64,000 nucleotides of DNA from DAOVRD01 sp964521715. Lineage in GTDB: Bacteria; Planctomycetota; Brocadiia; SM23-32. Positions 31,736-41,223 of this stretch are shown here, piece after piece. Position 1 is the first letter of the stretch. Each line of letters starts with the position of its first letter. The position numbers were made by a program, and so were the translations under genes. Below the pieces are notes generated by a model. It saw nothing but the letters and a program-made list of their open reading frames with translations, was not told the DNA's origin and did not search any database. The stretch spans positions 1 through 64,000 of the forward strand of contig CAZFSS010000019.1 of the NCBI GenBank assembly GCA_964521715.1, in the 5' to 3' direction.

Positions 31736-32731
31736 ATGAAGACCCGGGCCATCATCTTCGCAGGGCCGGGCAAGGTCACGTTCGGCAATGTCGAGGTGGC
31801 CGACCCCGACCCGGGCGATGCCGTCGTGCGTACCGTCGTAACCGTCGTCAGCACGGGCACGGACACCCGCGTTCTGCGGGGCGGCCCGGAGGCGAAGGGC
31901 TACCCGCTCGTCCCTGGCTACAGCTCGGTCGGGGTCGTCGAGAGGGTCGCGAGGGAGGCGCGCGGCGTGCGCGAAGGCGACCTCGTGTTCGCCGGCTCGC
32001 CGAAGGGGCTGATCGGCGTCGGGCAGGTGTGGGGCGCACAGGTGGGCCACTGCGTCAGGCCGGCCTCGACCCTCGTGCGGCTGGACGAGCGGCGCTCGCC
32101 CGCCGAGTACGGCTTCGCGAAGGTGGCGGCCATCGCCCTGCACGGCGTGCGGCGGAGCGGGTCGATCCCGGGTGACCCGGTGGTCGTGATCGGGCAGGGC
32201 CTGATCGGGCAACTCCACGCCCGCATCCAGGCGGCCCTCGGACGCCTTGTGGTGGTGGCGGACCTGCTGCCCTGGCGGCTGGAACGCTCGGCTGCGGGCG
32301 GTGCGATCCGGACCGTCAACGCCGCCCAGGAGGACGTCGTCGCGGCCGTCAGGGAGATGTGGCCGGACGGCGTGCCGGCCGCCGTCGAGGCCAGCGCACG
32401 GCAGGAGGGCATTGACGTGTGCGTCGAGCTGCTGCGCCAGCGGCCGTGGAACGCCGACGAACGCCTGAGCGTGCTGCTCCTTCAGGGGACTTACGTCGAG
32501 CCGGTCCGGATCGACGCGATGAAGCTCTTCATGAAGGAGTACGTGCTGCTCAACAGCCGGGACAACGACCATCGCGACCTGGTGGGGGCGGCGCGGATGA
32601 TCGGGGCAGGGACGCTACGGGTGGACGACCTGATCACGCTCAGGTCGCGGCCGCAGGATGCCGCCGACGCGTTCGCCGAACTGCTCGGGCATCCCGAGCG
32701 GAACCTCACGATCGTGTTCGACTGGGAATAG
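31736..32731 (+). CDS. Medium-chain dehydrogenase/reductase, zinc-site-poor, copy 1
   Basis: 331 aa. GroES-like N-terminal half ('VVSTGTDTRVLRGG', 'VPGYSSVGVVERVAREARGV') and a Rossmann half ('GDPVVVIGQGLIGQLHARIQ' near 145). The Cys of the usual catalytic zinc site (C-G-x-D) is replaced (S-T-G-T-D), and the Cys-rich structural zinc loop is absent. This pattern is typical of MDR members related to bacteriochlorophyllide dehydrogenase BchC or to sugar-type dehydrogenases of unknown substrate. A related gene follows 80 bp downstream, and the pair is probably co-transcribed. Confidence 0.75.
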   Translation: MKTRAIIFAGPGKVTFGNVEVADPDPGDAVVRTVVTVVSTGTDTRVLRGGPEAKGYPLVPGYSSVGVVERVAREARGVREGDLVFAGSPKGLIGVGQVWGAQVGHCVRPASTLVRLDERRSPAEYGFAKVAAIALHGVRRSGSIPGDPVVVIGQGLIGQLHARIQAALGRLVVVADLLPWRLERSAAGGAIRTVNAAQEDVVAAVREMWPDGVPAAVEASARQEGIDVCVELLRQRPWNADERLSVLLLQGTYVEPVRIDAMKLFMKEYVLLNSRDNDHRDLVGAARMIGAGTLRVDDLITLRSRPQDAADAFAELLGHPERNLTIVFDWE

Positions 32732-32811
32732 GCGCGGCGCCCGCGGGCCGCATCTGCCGGGCATTTCGAAGGACGACTCGTTCTGTCACCTTGCGCGGGA
32801 AGGAGGTAGCC

Positions 32812-33828
32812 ATGCCGAGCAACCTTACGGTTGTGTTCACGGGCTCGCGGAAGGTCGAGGTGCAGGATCGCCCGATCCCGGAGCCGGGGCCGGGCCAACT
32901 GCTGATTCGCACGCACTGCAGCCTGATAAGCACCGGCACGGAGCTGTCTGCACTGGACGGCGAGACGCCCTGCGGGCAGGTCTGGGAGAAGTTTCGCACG
33001 TACCCCAGGACGCCGGGATACGACAACATCGGCACCGTTGTTGACGTGGGGGAAGGCGTCGAGCGCGACTGGATGGGCAGACGCGTGGCCAGCTATGCCA
33101 ATCATGGTGCGTACGTGACCATCGCGCGCGAACGCTGCTGGGCCGTGTCGCGTGCCATTGAGGACGAGGATGCGGCGTTCTTCACGCTGGCGCACGTAGC
33201 GTTGAACGGCGTTCGCCGCAGTCGGCTTACGTTCGGCGAGGCCGCCGTTGTCTACGGGATGGGGATCATTGGGCATATCACGGCCCAGTTGTGTTGGTTC
33301 GCCGGCGCCAGGCCCGTCATAGGGGTCGACCTGTCGGAGCGGCGGGTCGGGCTCCTTCCGTCGAAGCAGGGAGTGCGGGGCGTGGTGGCCGGCGCGAGGG
33401 ACGTGAAGGAGGAGGTAAGATCCGCCACCGGGGGGCGCATGGCGGACGTGGTGTTCGAGGTGACCGGGAACCCGGAAGTGATCCCGAGGGAGTTCGAGGT
33501 CCTGCGCCCGCAGGGCCGCTGCGTCATCCTGGCCAGTCCTCTCGCGCCGACGAAGATGTTCGACTTCCACGACCTGTGCAACTCGCCGTCGTTCACCATA
33601 ATCGGCGCGCACAATGGGTCGCATCCGGCGTGCGCAACCGGGGACAACCCTTGGACGATGAAGCGGCACGCAGAGATGTTCTTCGACCTCGTGGCGGACG
33701 GGGAGCTCCAGGTTTCTCATCTTGTCAGCCACCGGGAGCCGGTCGAGAACGCCCCGAAGCTGTACGAAATGCTCGTGGCCGACCGGTCCCAGGCAATGGG
33801 GGTGATACTCACCTGGCCGCAGGACTAG
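32812..33828 (+). CDS. Medium-chain dehydrogenase/reductase, zinc-site-poor, copy 2
   Basis: 338 aa, ATG 32812 after AAGGAGGT, the strongest ribosome site here. It has the same architecture as its neighbour: 'CSLISTGTELSALDGE' near 38, 'TPGYDNIGTVVDVGEGVERD' near 68, the Rossmann loop 'VYGMGIIGHITAQL' near 147 and 'DVVFEVTGNPEVI' near 220. Again the catalytic zinc Cys is Ser. The two genes are diverged paralogues rather than a recent duplication. Substrate unknown; context (sugar-acid genes upstream) suggests cyclitol or sugar oxidation. Confidence 0.75.
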   Translation: MPSNLTVVFTGSRKVEVQDRPIPEPGPGQLLIRTHCSLISTGTELSALDGETPCGQVWEKFRTYPRTPGYDNIGTVVDVGEGVERDWMGRRVASYANHGAYVTIARERCWAVSRAIEDEDAAFFTLAHVALNGVRRSRLTFGEAAVVYGMGIIGHITAQLCWFAGARPVIGVDLSERRVGLLPSKQGVRGVVAGARDVKEEVRSATGGRMADVVFEVTGNPEVIPREFEVLRPQGRCVILASPLAPTKMFDFHDLCNSPSFTIIGAHNGSHPACATGDNPWTMKRHAEMFFDLVADGELQVSHLVSHREPVENAPKLYEMLVADRSQAMGVILTWPQD

Positions 33829-34218
33829 TGAACCTTCAACATCGAACTTCGCAGTCGCGGCCCGGTTCGCGTCGGGCGCCTTGTCGGCAACGCCTTTCTG
33901 GCGACCTTGGCGGGCCTGACGCTGTCAGCAGCGGCTCGTAGGTAGTGCTGCGCGATCTCGTCGCTCGCGTGGGGTTATGTCGGCCGCCCGCGTCTGCGGG
34001 GCGGGCTCTGGATGGGTAGTGGGGCCCCCGCTCCCGGGGCCGCGCCCCGGGCCAGCTGTATGCCGTCCCTTCGGGACTGCCGCCCGCCGTCGGGTGGCAC
34101 CGCCAGGCGAGGACGGCATGACCAGCGACTGGCTACCTCCCAATCCAGCCTCGGAGGTGCGCCAGCGCGCTGCGCCACAGGCCCCATTGCCGCGAGGCCA
34201 GGGGGTTGGGGGGAGCAA
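33829..34218. other. 390-bp intergenic tract, GC-rich hairpin only
   Basis: It lies between convergent genes. It contains a strong GC hairpin (cccggggc-cgc-gccccggg near 34034-34052) without a T tract, and no credible frame. It may serve as a bidirectional transcription barrier, but that is a guess. Confidence 0.35.
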
Positions 34219-35046
34219 TCAGGACGCCGGGGCCTGACCCCGTGCGGCGAGCGCCTGCTCCAGCAGTTCCACGTCTTCCCGCAGCATGTCCGGCTTGTCC
34301 TTGGTGTAGATCCCGACGCAGACCGCATCACCGGGGCGCATGCTTCGGGCGACGTATTCGAATGCCTCGGCGGGATCGTTCCGCCCGGCGGCCATGACCT
34401 TGTAGTGGATGACGGGCCTGGTAACGGTCTGGATCAGCTCTGTCATCGCACGGCGGTCTTCGGGCCAGCCATATCGCTCGTCAGGAGTGAGCGGGCGCCC
34501 GCCCTTTTCGCGATGGGCGCCCGGGTTGTAATAGGAGCACATGTAATAGTCGACGTCCAGGTTCTGCTCCGCCCAGCGGAAGGTCTCCGGGTTGTGGCCG
34601 GCCAGTCCGATTGTGAGGCCGAGTTTGCGGGCATATTCTACGCTCGGGACGAGGCCCTCAGGTCGCCCTTCAGCCAACAGGCCATCCGCATATCCGCCGT
34701 GGATGTGACAGCCGGGGGCTCCGGCATCCGCCAGCCGGTTCAGGCTCGTCTCGGGCGTGCCGAGCCCCGGGTCCGTCTGTCCGAACCATTGCATCTTACC
34801 TCCCTCGTCCCGGTACTCCATCATCAATCGCCACATGTGCCGGTCCGGAATGGCTATGATCGTGTTGATCCCGAGCGACTCGCCCTCGCGCATGATTTCC
34901 TTCATCCGCGCATAGGTCCAGTAGTGCATCATCTCCAGGTCTCTGTCGCGGCCCTGATGGGAGTAGCCGCTGAACGGGTTGCTGCCCAGAACGAACCGGC
35001 TGACTTCGCTGTTCCCGATCTTGACGGTATCCACGCCGCCCTCCAT
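34219..35046 (-). CDS. TIM-barrel protein, aldo/keto-reductase-like
   Basis: 275 aa. 'VSRFVLGSNPFSGYSHQG' near 15-32 resembles the first strand and loop of aldo/keto-reductase-like barrels; 'INTIIAIPDRHMWRLMMEY' and 'GCHIHGGYADGLL' follow as later strands. The catalytic Asp-Tyr-Lys-His tetrad of true AKRs is not clear, so activity is uncertain. I know the family only as uncharacterised proteins from planctomycetes and relatives. It follows icd by 68 bp on the same strand and may be the end of that long transcript. Confidence 0.6.
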   Translation of the reverse strand: MEGGVDTVKIGNSEVSRFVLGSNPFSGYSHQGRDRDLEMMHYWTYARMKEIMREGESLGINTIIAIPDRHMWRLMMEYRDEGGKMQWFGQTDPGLGTPETSLNRLADAGAPGCHIHGGYADGLLAEGRPEGLVPSVEYARKLGLTIGLAGHNPETFRWAEQNLDVDYYMCSYYNPGAHREKGGRPLTPDERYGWPEDRRAMTELIQTVTRPVIHYKVMAAGRNDPAEAFEYVARSMRPGDAVCVGIYTKDKPDMLREDVELLEQALAARGQAPAS

Positions 35047-35114
35047 TGGTCCGGCACTGATGAGCTTGGTCGGGCGCCGGCAGGGACGCCCACGTTCGAT
35101 GCTACCGAACTACG

Positions 35115-36365
<1,251 letters not shown>

Positions 36366-36374
36366 GGTGCCCGC

Positions 36375-38294
36375 TCACAATTTGCGGATGAGGTTCAGCC
36401 GGCCTCCGGCCAGCAGTATCTCGACTTCCCTTTCGCTCAGCTCGGCGCGCCCCTCGAAGTCGAGGCCGGCGGTCTCGTCGCGGACCGTCAGGCGGCCGCC
36501 GCGCAGGCGGGCGCACGCCTCGTCGATCGCCAGCCGGTCTCCCTGCGTGACGCGCTCGTAGTCGGCCGGATCGGCGAAGGTGAGCGGCAGGATGCCGAAG
36601 TTGATCAGGTTGGCGCGGTGGATGCGCGCGAAGCTCTTCGCAATGACGGCCTTCAGGCCGAGGTACATGGGGGCGAGCGCAGCATGCTCGCGGCTGGAGC
36701 CCTGGCCGTAGTTCTCGCCCGCCACGACGAATCCGCCGCCCGCCTCGCGCGCGCGCCGGGCGAAGTGCGGGTCCACCCGCTCGAAGACGTGCTCGCTGAT
36801 GGCCGGGATGTTGGACCGCAGCGGCAGGACGTTCGCGCCGGCCGGCATGATGTGGTCCGTGGTGATGTTGTCGCCGAGCTTGAGCAGCACCTGCCCCTTC
36901 AGCGCGTCGGCGAGGGGCTCGCGACGCGGGATCGGCTTGATGTTCGGCCCGCGGACGATCTCTACGGCGGAGCCGTCCTCAGGCGGAAAGATGAGGCCCG
37001 AGTCGTCGGTCTCGAACCTATCCGGCACTTCGATCACGGGCGCCGTGCCCAGCGTGCGCGGGTCGGTGATGCAGCCGGCCAGGGCAGATGCGACGGCCGT
37101 GGGGGGACTGCACAGGTAGCACTGCGCGTCCGGCGTGTCCGTCCTTCCCTCGAAGTTGCGGTTGAACGTGCGCAACGTCACCGCGCCCGTGGCCGGGGCG
37201 TGCCCCATGCCGATGCACGGCCCGCAAGCCACCTCCAATATGCGCGCGCCGGCGCGGACCATCGCGGCCAGGCCGCTGCGCCGCGCGATCATCGCCAGCA
37301 CCTGACTCGAGCCGGGCGAGATCGTGAGGCCCACGCGAGGATGCAGACGCTTGCCCGCCAGAAGGGCGGCCGTCAACGCCAGGTCCTGAAATGACGAGTT
37401 CGTGCAACTGCCGATGCAGACCTGGTCGACCTCCGTCCCCGCGACCTCGGCGACGGGCACCACGTTATCCGGGCTATGCGGGCATGCCACCAATGGCTCG
37501 ACGCCCGCGAGCTCGAACTCGATGGCCTCGTCGTACTCGGCGTCGGGATCAGCGGCCAGCTCCCGGAAGTCGCCCTCCCGGGCCTGCGCGCGCAGCCATC
37601 GGCGCGTCACGTCGTCGGACGGGAAGACGCTGGTGGTGGCGCCCAGCTCGGCGCCCATGTTCGTGATGGTCGCCCGCTCGGGGACGGACAGGGCCTCAAC
37701 GCCCGGTCCGGCGTACTCGAAGGCCTTGCCGAGGCCGCCCTTGACCCCGAGTCGGCGGAGCAGCTCCAGGATGACGTCCTTGGCCGTCACCCATGGGCGC
37801 AGCTCGCCCGTGAGGTGGACCTTCACGACCCGGGGCGCCGTCATGTGGAACGGCATCCCGCCCATCGCGCAGGCCACGTCCTGCCCGCCGGCGCCGACCG
37901 CCAGCATGCCCAGTCCGCCGCACGTGGGGGTGTGGCTGTCGCTGCCCAGCAGCGTCTTGCCCGGCACGCCGAACCTCTCCAGGTGGACCTGATGGCAGAT
38001 GCCGTTGCCGGGCCTGCTGAAGATGATGCCGTATCGGGCCGCCACGGACTGCAGGTAGCGATGGTCGTCAGCGTTCCTCGGGCCGCACTGGAGCGTGTTG
38101 TGGTCCACGTAGCTGACCGAGAGGTCCGTGCGCACGTGGTCGAGCCCCATGACCTCGAACTGCAGGTAGGCGACCGTGCCCGTGATGTCCTGCGTCAGGG
38201 TCTGGTCCATGTGCAGGGCGATGTCCCGGCCGGGTGCGGCGACCCCCTCGGCGAGGTGCGTCTTGATGATCTTGTAGGTCAGCGTGTCGCCCAT
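36375..38294 (-). CDS. acnA: Aconitate hydratase
   Basis: 639 aa, the shorter mitochondrial/anaerobe-type aconitase. It isomerises citrate and isocitrate using a [4Fe-4S] cluster bound by Cys in 'VCIGSCTNSSFQD' (near 292) and 'VACGPCIGMGHAP' (near 355). Other marks: 'LLGSDSHTPTCGGLGMLAVG' near 115, 'FNRNFEGRTDTPDAQCYLCS' near 375 and the swivel-domain 'AGENYGQGSSREHAALAPMY' near 550. It runs directly into icd (9-nt gap), forming a citrate-to-2-oxoglutarate pair. The ATG at 38294 has no strong ribosome site. Homoaconitase/isopropylmalate isomerase are less likely given icd linkage. Confidence 0.93.
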   Translation of the reverse strand: MGDTLTYKIIKTHLAEGVAAPGRDIALHMDQTLTQDITGTVAYLQFEVMGLDHVRTDLSVSYVDHNTLQCGPRNADDHRYLQSVAARYGIIFSRPGNGICHQVHLERFGVPGKTLLGSDSHTPTCGGLGMLAVGAGGQDVACAMGGMPFHMTAPRVVKVHLTGELRPWVTAKDVILELLRRLGVKGGLGKAFEYAGPGVEALSVPERATITNMGAELGATTSVFPSDDVTRRWLRAQAREGDFRELAADPDAEYDEAIEFELAGVEPLVACPHSPDNVVPVAEVAGTEVDQVCIGSCTNSSFQDLALTAALLAGKRLHPRVGLTISPGSSQVLAMIARRSGLAAMVRAGARILEVACGPCIGMGHAPATGAVTLRTFNRNFEGRTDTPDAQCYLCSPPTAVASALAGCITDPRTLGTAPVIEVPDRFETDDSGLIFPPEDGSAVEIVRGPNIKPIPRREPLADALKGQVLLKLGDNITTDHIMPAGANVLPLRSNIPAISEHVFERVDPHFARRAREAGGGFVVAGENYGQGSSREHAALAPMYLGLKAVIAKSFARIHRANLINFGILPLTFADPADYERVTQGDRLAIDEACARLRGGRLTVRDETAGLDFEGRAELSEREVEILLAGGRLNLIRKL

Positions 38295-38402
38295 GGACCG
38301 GTGCTCCGGATGCCGACTGCGGCGAGCGGATCGGGCGCGGCAGGCCCGAAGCTGCCAGACTACTCCGGCTCGGCATCCTTTTCAAGCATTGCCTTGCCGC
38401 CC

Positions 38403-38462
38403 CGCGGGGGAGCGCTGCGCACCCTCGGGAGCGCCGCGCACCCTCGGGAGCGTCGCGCACTC
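38403..38462. repeat. 19-bp tandem repeat
   Basis: The unit 'gcgcaccctcgggagcgcc' occurs twice in tandem with a third partial copy ('gcgcactcccgg') between the flavin reductase stop and acnA. It can fold on itself. No function is assigned. Confidence 0.55.
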
Positions 38463-38473
38463 CCGGACGGCGC

Positions 38474-39034
38474 TCAGCGGCGGCTCAGGCCGAGCGGGCC
38501 GAGCCAGTCGCCGGCGGCGAAGTAGTTGTTGGCGGCGTAGATCAGCATGTCGAGCTTGCGCGGGTCGGGCTTGCCGTCCTCGTCGAGCCGGTCGGCGTCC
38601 ACGTGCTCGACCAGCACTTCGCCCAGGAAGAGCTGGTGGTCGCCCACCTCCTGCTCGCTCAGCACGCGACACTCCAGGTTGAGGGGGCACTCTGCGATGA
38701 GCGGCGGCGCGACCCTCATGGCGGGCAACGGCGTGAGGCCGAACGTCTCGAACTTGTCGCACTCGCGCCCGCTCACCGATCCGATGCCGTCGACCACCTC
38801 AACGAGGTCGCTCGTCGGCAGGTTCACGGTGAACTCGCCCTGCGCGCGGATCAGGCCGTGGGAATAGGTCGCCGTCCGGATGGCGATGCCCACGATGACG
38901 GGCCGCACGATGCTGACGTTGAAGCACTCGCCGAGCGTGACGATGTTGGCCCTGCCGCTTTCGTCCACCGACGTGATCAGGGCGGCCGGCGAGGGGTAGA
39001 TCGGCCGCATCGGCCTTACCTGGACTTTGTCCAT
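38474..39034 (-). CDS. Flavin reductase-family (split-barrel FMN-binding) protein
   Basis: 186 aa, start ATG 39034 (GGAG 7 nt upstream). Flavoredoxin-like fold: 'RPIYPSPAALITSVDESGRA' near 9-28, 'NIVTLGECFNVSIVRPVIVG' near 29-48, 'GEFTVNLPTSDLVEVVDGIG' near 70-90, and 'VGDHQLFLGEVLVEHVDADR' near 140. Members bind FMN and reduce flavins, iron or other small acceptors in anaerobes. It lies upstream of acnA after a 180-nt gap and downstream of dut; a link to the housekeeping run is positional only. Confidence 0.85.
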   Translation of the reverse strand: MDKVQVRPMRPIYPSPAALITSVDESGRANIVTLGECFNVSIVRPVIVGIAIRTATYSHGLIRAQGEFTVNLPTSDLVEVVDGIGSVSGRECDKFETFGLTPLPAMRVAPPLIAECPLNLECRVLSEQEVGDHQLFLGEVLVEHVDADRLDEDGKPDPRKLDMLIYAANNYFAAGDWLGPLGLSRR

Positions 39035-39049
39035 GGCAATCTCCGGTTC

Positions 39050-39118
39050 CGATCCGCGAGTGAGAGCAAGAGCAAGGCTTGGTCGCCGTACGGCGACAGC
39101 AGGAGCAGGAGTACTCAC
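39050..39118. repeat. AGCAGG-type hexamer repeats flanking a palindrome
   Basis: 'gagagcaagagcaag', then the perfect palindrome 'gtcgccgtacggcgac', then 'agcaggagcaggag'. The same arrangement of AGCAAG/AGCAGG repeats around a hairpin recurs at 46363-46430. It lies between dut and the flavin reductase gene and may separate their expression. Confidence 0.55.
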
Positions 39119-39163
39119 TTGGCCCGAGGGGGCCTCGTTCATCAACCGGGCCGCGCTCGGGCG

Positions 39164-39625
39164 TCAGTGGAGCCCGGTGGAGCCGAACCCGCCGAGGTCG
39201 CGCTCGGTCTGGTCCAGTTCCTCCACCTCGACGAGCTCGGCCTGCTGGGTGCGGCAGATGACCATCTGCGCCACCCGCATGCCGCGTTTGACCACGAACG
39301 GCTCGTCCCCGAGGTTGGCCAGGATCACGCCGACTTCGTTGCGGTAATCGCTGTCGACCGTGCCGGGCGAGTTGAGCACGGTGACGCGGCTTTTCAGGGC
39401 GAGGCCGCTCCTGGGCCTGATCTGCGCCTCGTACCCGGGCGGGACGGCGATGTGGATGCCCGTCGGCACGAGCGCGACCTGGCCGGGCTGGAGGACGAGG
39501 TCCGCGTCCACGGCGGCGTGCAGGTCCATCCCGCTCGCGCCGGGGCTCTGGTAGCGCGGCAGCGGCAGGTCCTCGCAGCCGGGCCTGCGCTTGACGAGGA
39601 CTCGAGGCCGGTCAGTGGCTGACAT
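39164..39625 (-). CDS. dut: dUTP diphosphatase
   Basis: 153-aa trimeric dUTPase that hydrolyses dUTP to dUMP and keeps uracil out of DNA. All five motifs are present: 'SGMDLHAA' (1), 'IRPRSGLALK' (2), 'LNSPGTVDSDYRNEVGVIL' (3, with the catalytic Asp and Tyr), 'RVAQMVI' (4) and the C-terminal 'RDLGGFGSTGLH' (5). The start is ATG 39625 (the frame is open 33 codons further upstream with Arg/Asp-rich nonsense). It lies 104 bp after coaC in the same direction. Confidence 0.96.
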   Translation of the reverse strand: MSATDRPRVLVKRRPGCEDLPLPRYQSPGASGMDLHAAVDADLVLQPGQVALVPTGIHIAVPPGYEAQIRPRSGLALKSRVTVLNSPGTVDSDYRNEVGVILANLGDEPFVVKRGMRVAQMVICRTQQAELVEVEELDQTERDLGGFGSTGLH

Positions 39626-39728
39626 CTGTCTCGCAGTTCTCCGCCGCTTCGTGTCGTCCTCCTCCTCGTCCTCGGTGAGCCCGGCGGTCCGAGCAGGAGG
39701 GCGACGACGAGAACGACACAGCATGAGC

Positions 39729-40295
39729 TCAAGCCCCCTTGGCTACGCGGGCTATCGCGTCCACGATCTCGCCGACCGGCGCCAGGTGACCGAGCCCGAT
39801 CCGGCCGCTGGCCAGCTTGCCCTCGACCGGCTCGATGAAGCGCACGCCGGGCAGCTCGCGCAGGTAGGCGCAGTTGCGCTGGACGGCGTCGCTCTTCCAC
39901 ATCCGGTCGTTCATGGCGGGGGCCAGGACTTTCGGGCAGTCGCACGCCATCCAGGTACAGCTCAGGATCTCATCCGCGATGCCGTTGGCGATCTTGCCGA
40001 TGAAGTTGGCCGTGGCGGGCGCCACGGCGAGCACGTTCACCCATTCGGCCAGCTCGATGTGCTGGAGGCCGACCGCCTGCCCCTCGATGAACATCTCCGT
40101 GACGACGGGCCGTCCGGAGAGCGAACGGAACGTGGTGGGCGTCACCAGTTGCCGGGCCGACGGCGTCATCACGACCTGCACGGCGTGCCCCCGGCCCGTA
40201 AGGCCGCGCAGGATGGAGCATGCCTTGTACGCGGCGATGCTGCCCGTGACGCCGAGGATGACGTTGCTGCCTGTCGGTTTGCCGCCCATATCCAT
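39729..40295 (-). CDS. coaC: Phosphopantothenoylcysteine decarboxylase, stand-alone CoaC domain
   Basis: 188-aa FMN enzyme of coenzyme A synthesis, equal to the N-terminal half of CoaBC. 'VILGVTGSIAAYKACSILRG' at 12-31 binds FMN phosphate, 'FRSLSGRPV' follows, 'LQHIELAEW' near 78 has the catalytic His, 'ATANFIGKIANGIADE' near 93, and 'LAPAMNDRMW' near 124 has the substrate Asn. The C-terminal clamp reads 'EGKLASGRIGLGHL', where E. coli has Cys; Ser occurs in other family members. The CoaB ligase half is absent, so coaB must be encoded separately. The gmk-rpoZ-coaC order is conserved in many bacteria. Confidence 0.9.
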   Translation of the reverse strand: MDMGGKPTGSNVILGVTGSIAAYKACSILRGLTGRGHAVQVVMTPSARQLVTPTTFRSLSGRPVVTEMFIEGQAVGLQHIELAEWVNVLAVAPATANFIGKIANGIADEILSCTWMACDCPKVLAPAMNDRMWKSDAVQRNCAYLRELPGVRFIEPVEGKLASGRIGLGHLAPVGEIVDAIARVAKGA

Positions 40296-40326
40296 CTCCC
40301 TTCGGAGGGGGCAGGCGCCGGCGGGC

Positions 40327-40569
40327 CTAGCCCTCCGACTCCTCGGACGCCTCCTGTTCCGCTTCCCGCAGCTCGAGGCCTATCTTGCCCGCTTGGATCT
40401 CGTCGAGGATGTAGTTGAACAGCTCGTCCAGGTTGCGGACGCTGGGCATGAAGGCCCGGCCGCCCGCGTAGTACTCGCGTGCCTGCTTTTGCAGCAAGGT
40501 GGTCAACTTGAACCTGCCGCCGACCATCTTGCTCAGTTGCTCGACGCGGTTCTGTTCAGTCGTCGCCAT
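40327..40569 (-). CDS. rpoZ: RNA polymerase omega subunit
   Basis: 80 aa. 'MVGGRFKLTTLLQKQAREYY' at residues 15-34 matches the RpoZ core helix motif (x-x-R-F-x-L-x-x-x-x-x-x-R), and an acidic tail ('EQEASEESEG') ends it. Omega assists assembly of the beta' subunit. It lies 13 bp after gmk and 31 bp before coaC, the usual order. Confidence 0.85.
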   Translation of the reverse strand: MATTEQNRVEQLSKMVGGRFKLTTLLQKQAREYYAGGRAFMPSVRNLDELFNYILDEIQAGKIGLELREAEQEASEESEG

Positions 40570-40582
40570 GCATTCACCTCGA

Positions 40583-41188
40583 TTAGCACGATGCGTCGCG
40601 TGACCCGCCGGAGTCTGAGATGATGCGGGTCACTTCCTCGACGGCTTCGTCCAGCTCGTCGTTAACCACGCAGTAATCGTAATCGTCGGCGTAAGCGTAC
40701 TCCTCTTCGGCCCGTTCCAGGCGGCGGATCACGCTGCGCGTCGTGTCCCGCCGTCTCTGGCGCAGGCGCTCCTGCAGTTCTTCCCAAGAGGGCGGCTTGA
40801 CGAATACCAGCGTCACCTCCGGCCACTTCCGCTTCATCTGCAGGCCGCCGTCCACGTCGATGGTGAGAATGACGGGCAGGCCCGACTCGGCGGCCTCGTT
40901 CAGCGAGAAGAGCGGCGTGCCGTAGTACTCGCTCAGGTACTGCGTATGCTCGACCAGCCGTCCTTCGTCGATCCAGCGGCGGAACTCGTCGCGGCTGATG
41001 AAGTAGTAGTCCCGCCCGTCGACTTCCCCCGGCTCGGGGGCCCGGGTCGTGGCGGTCACGGCTCTGACGGCCACGCCCCGCTCACACAGCTTGCCGGCGA
41101 TGGTGTTCTTGCCGACGCCGCTGGGGCCCGACAGTATGAAGACCCGGCGGGCATTGAGGAGACCGTCACCTGTCTTGCGCTCACCCAT
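40583..41188 (-). CDS. gmk: Guanylate kinase
   Basis: 201 aa from ATG 41188. 'RVFILSGPSGVGKNTIAGKL' near 15-34 is the P-loop, 'TRAPEPGEVDGRDYYFIS' near 53 binds GMP, 'YYGTP' near 88, and 'VILTIDVDGGLQMKRKWPEV' near 105 is the Walker B region (the usual GxxQ appears as GGLQ). It phosphorylates GMP to GDP. The frame remains open far upstream over Gly/Arg-rich nonsense. It lies 35 bp after yicC. Confidence 0.94.
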   Translation of the reverse strand: MGERKTGDGLLNARRVFILSGPSGVGKNTIAGKLCERGVAVRAVTATTRAPEPGEVDGRDYYFISRDEFRRWIDEGRLVEHTQYLSEYYGTPLFSLNEAAESGLPVILTIDVDGGLQMKRKWPEVTLVFVKPPSWEELQERLRQRRRDTTRSVIRRLERAEEEYAYADDYDYCVVNDELDEAVEEVTRIISDSGGSRDASC

Positions 41189-41223
41189 GCGGCATAAGCG
41201 GCCTGCGTGAAGCCGCCGCGCTC

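Noticed and set aside
38403..38462. Possible CRISPR array
   Set aside because: The 19-bp units are directly adjacent with no spacers; no CRISPR array or cas gene is visible anywhere in the window.
39780..39825. Ser for Cys in the CoaC C-terminal clamp as an inactivating change
   Set aside because: Other members of the family also have non-Cys residues in this loop, and all remaining catalytic residues are present.
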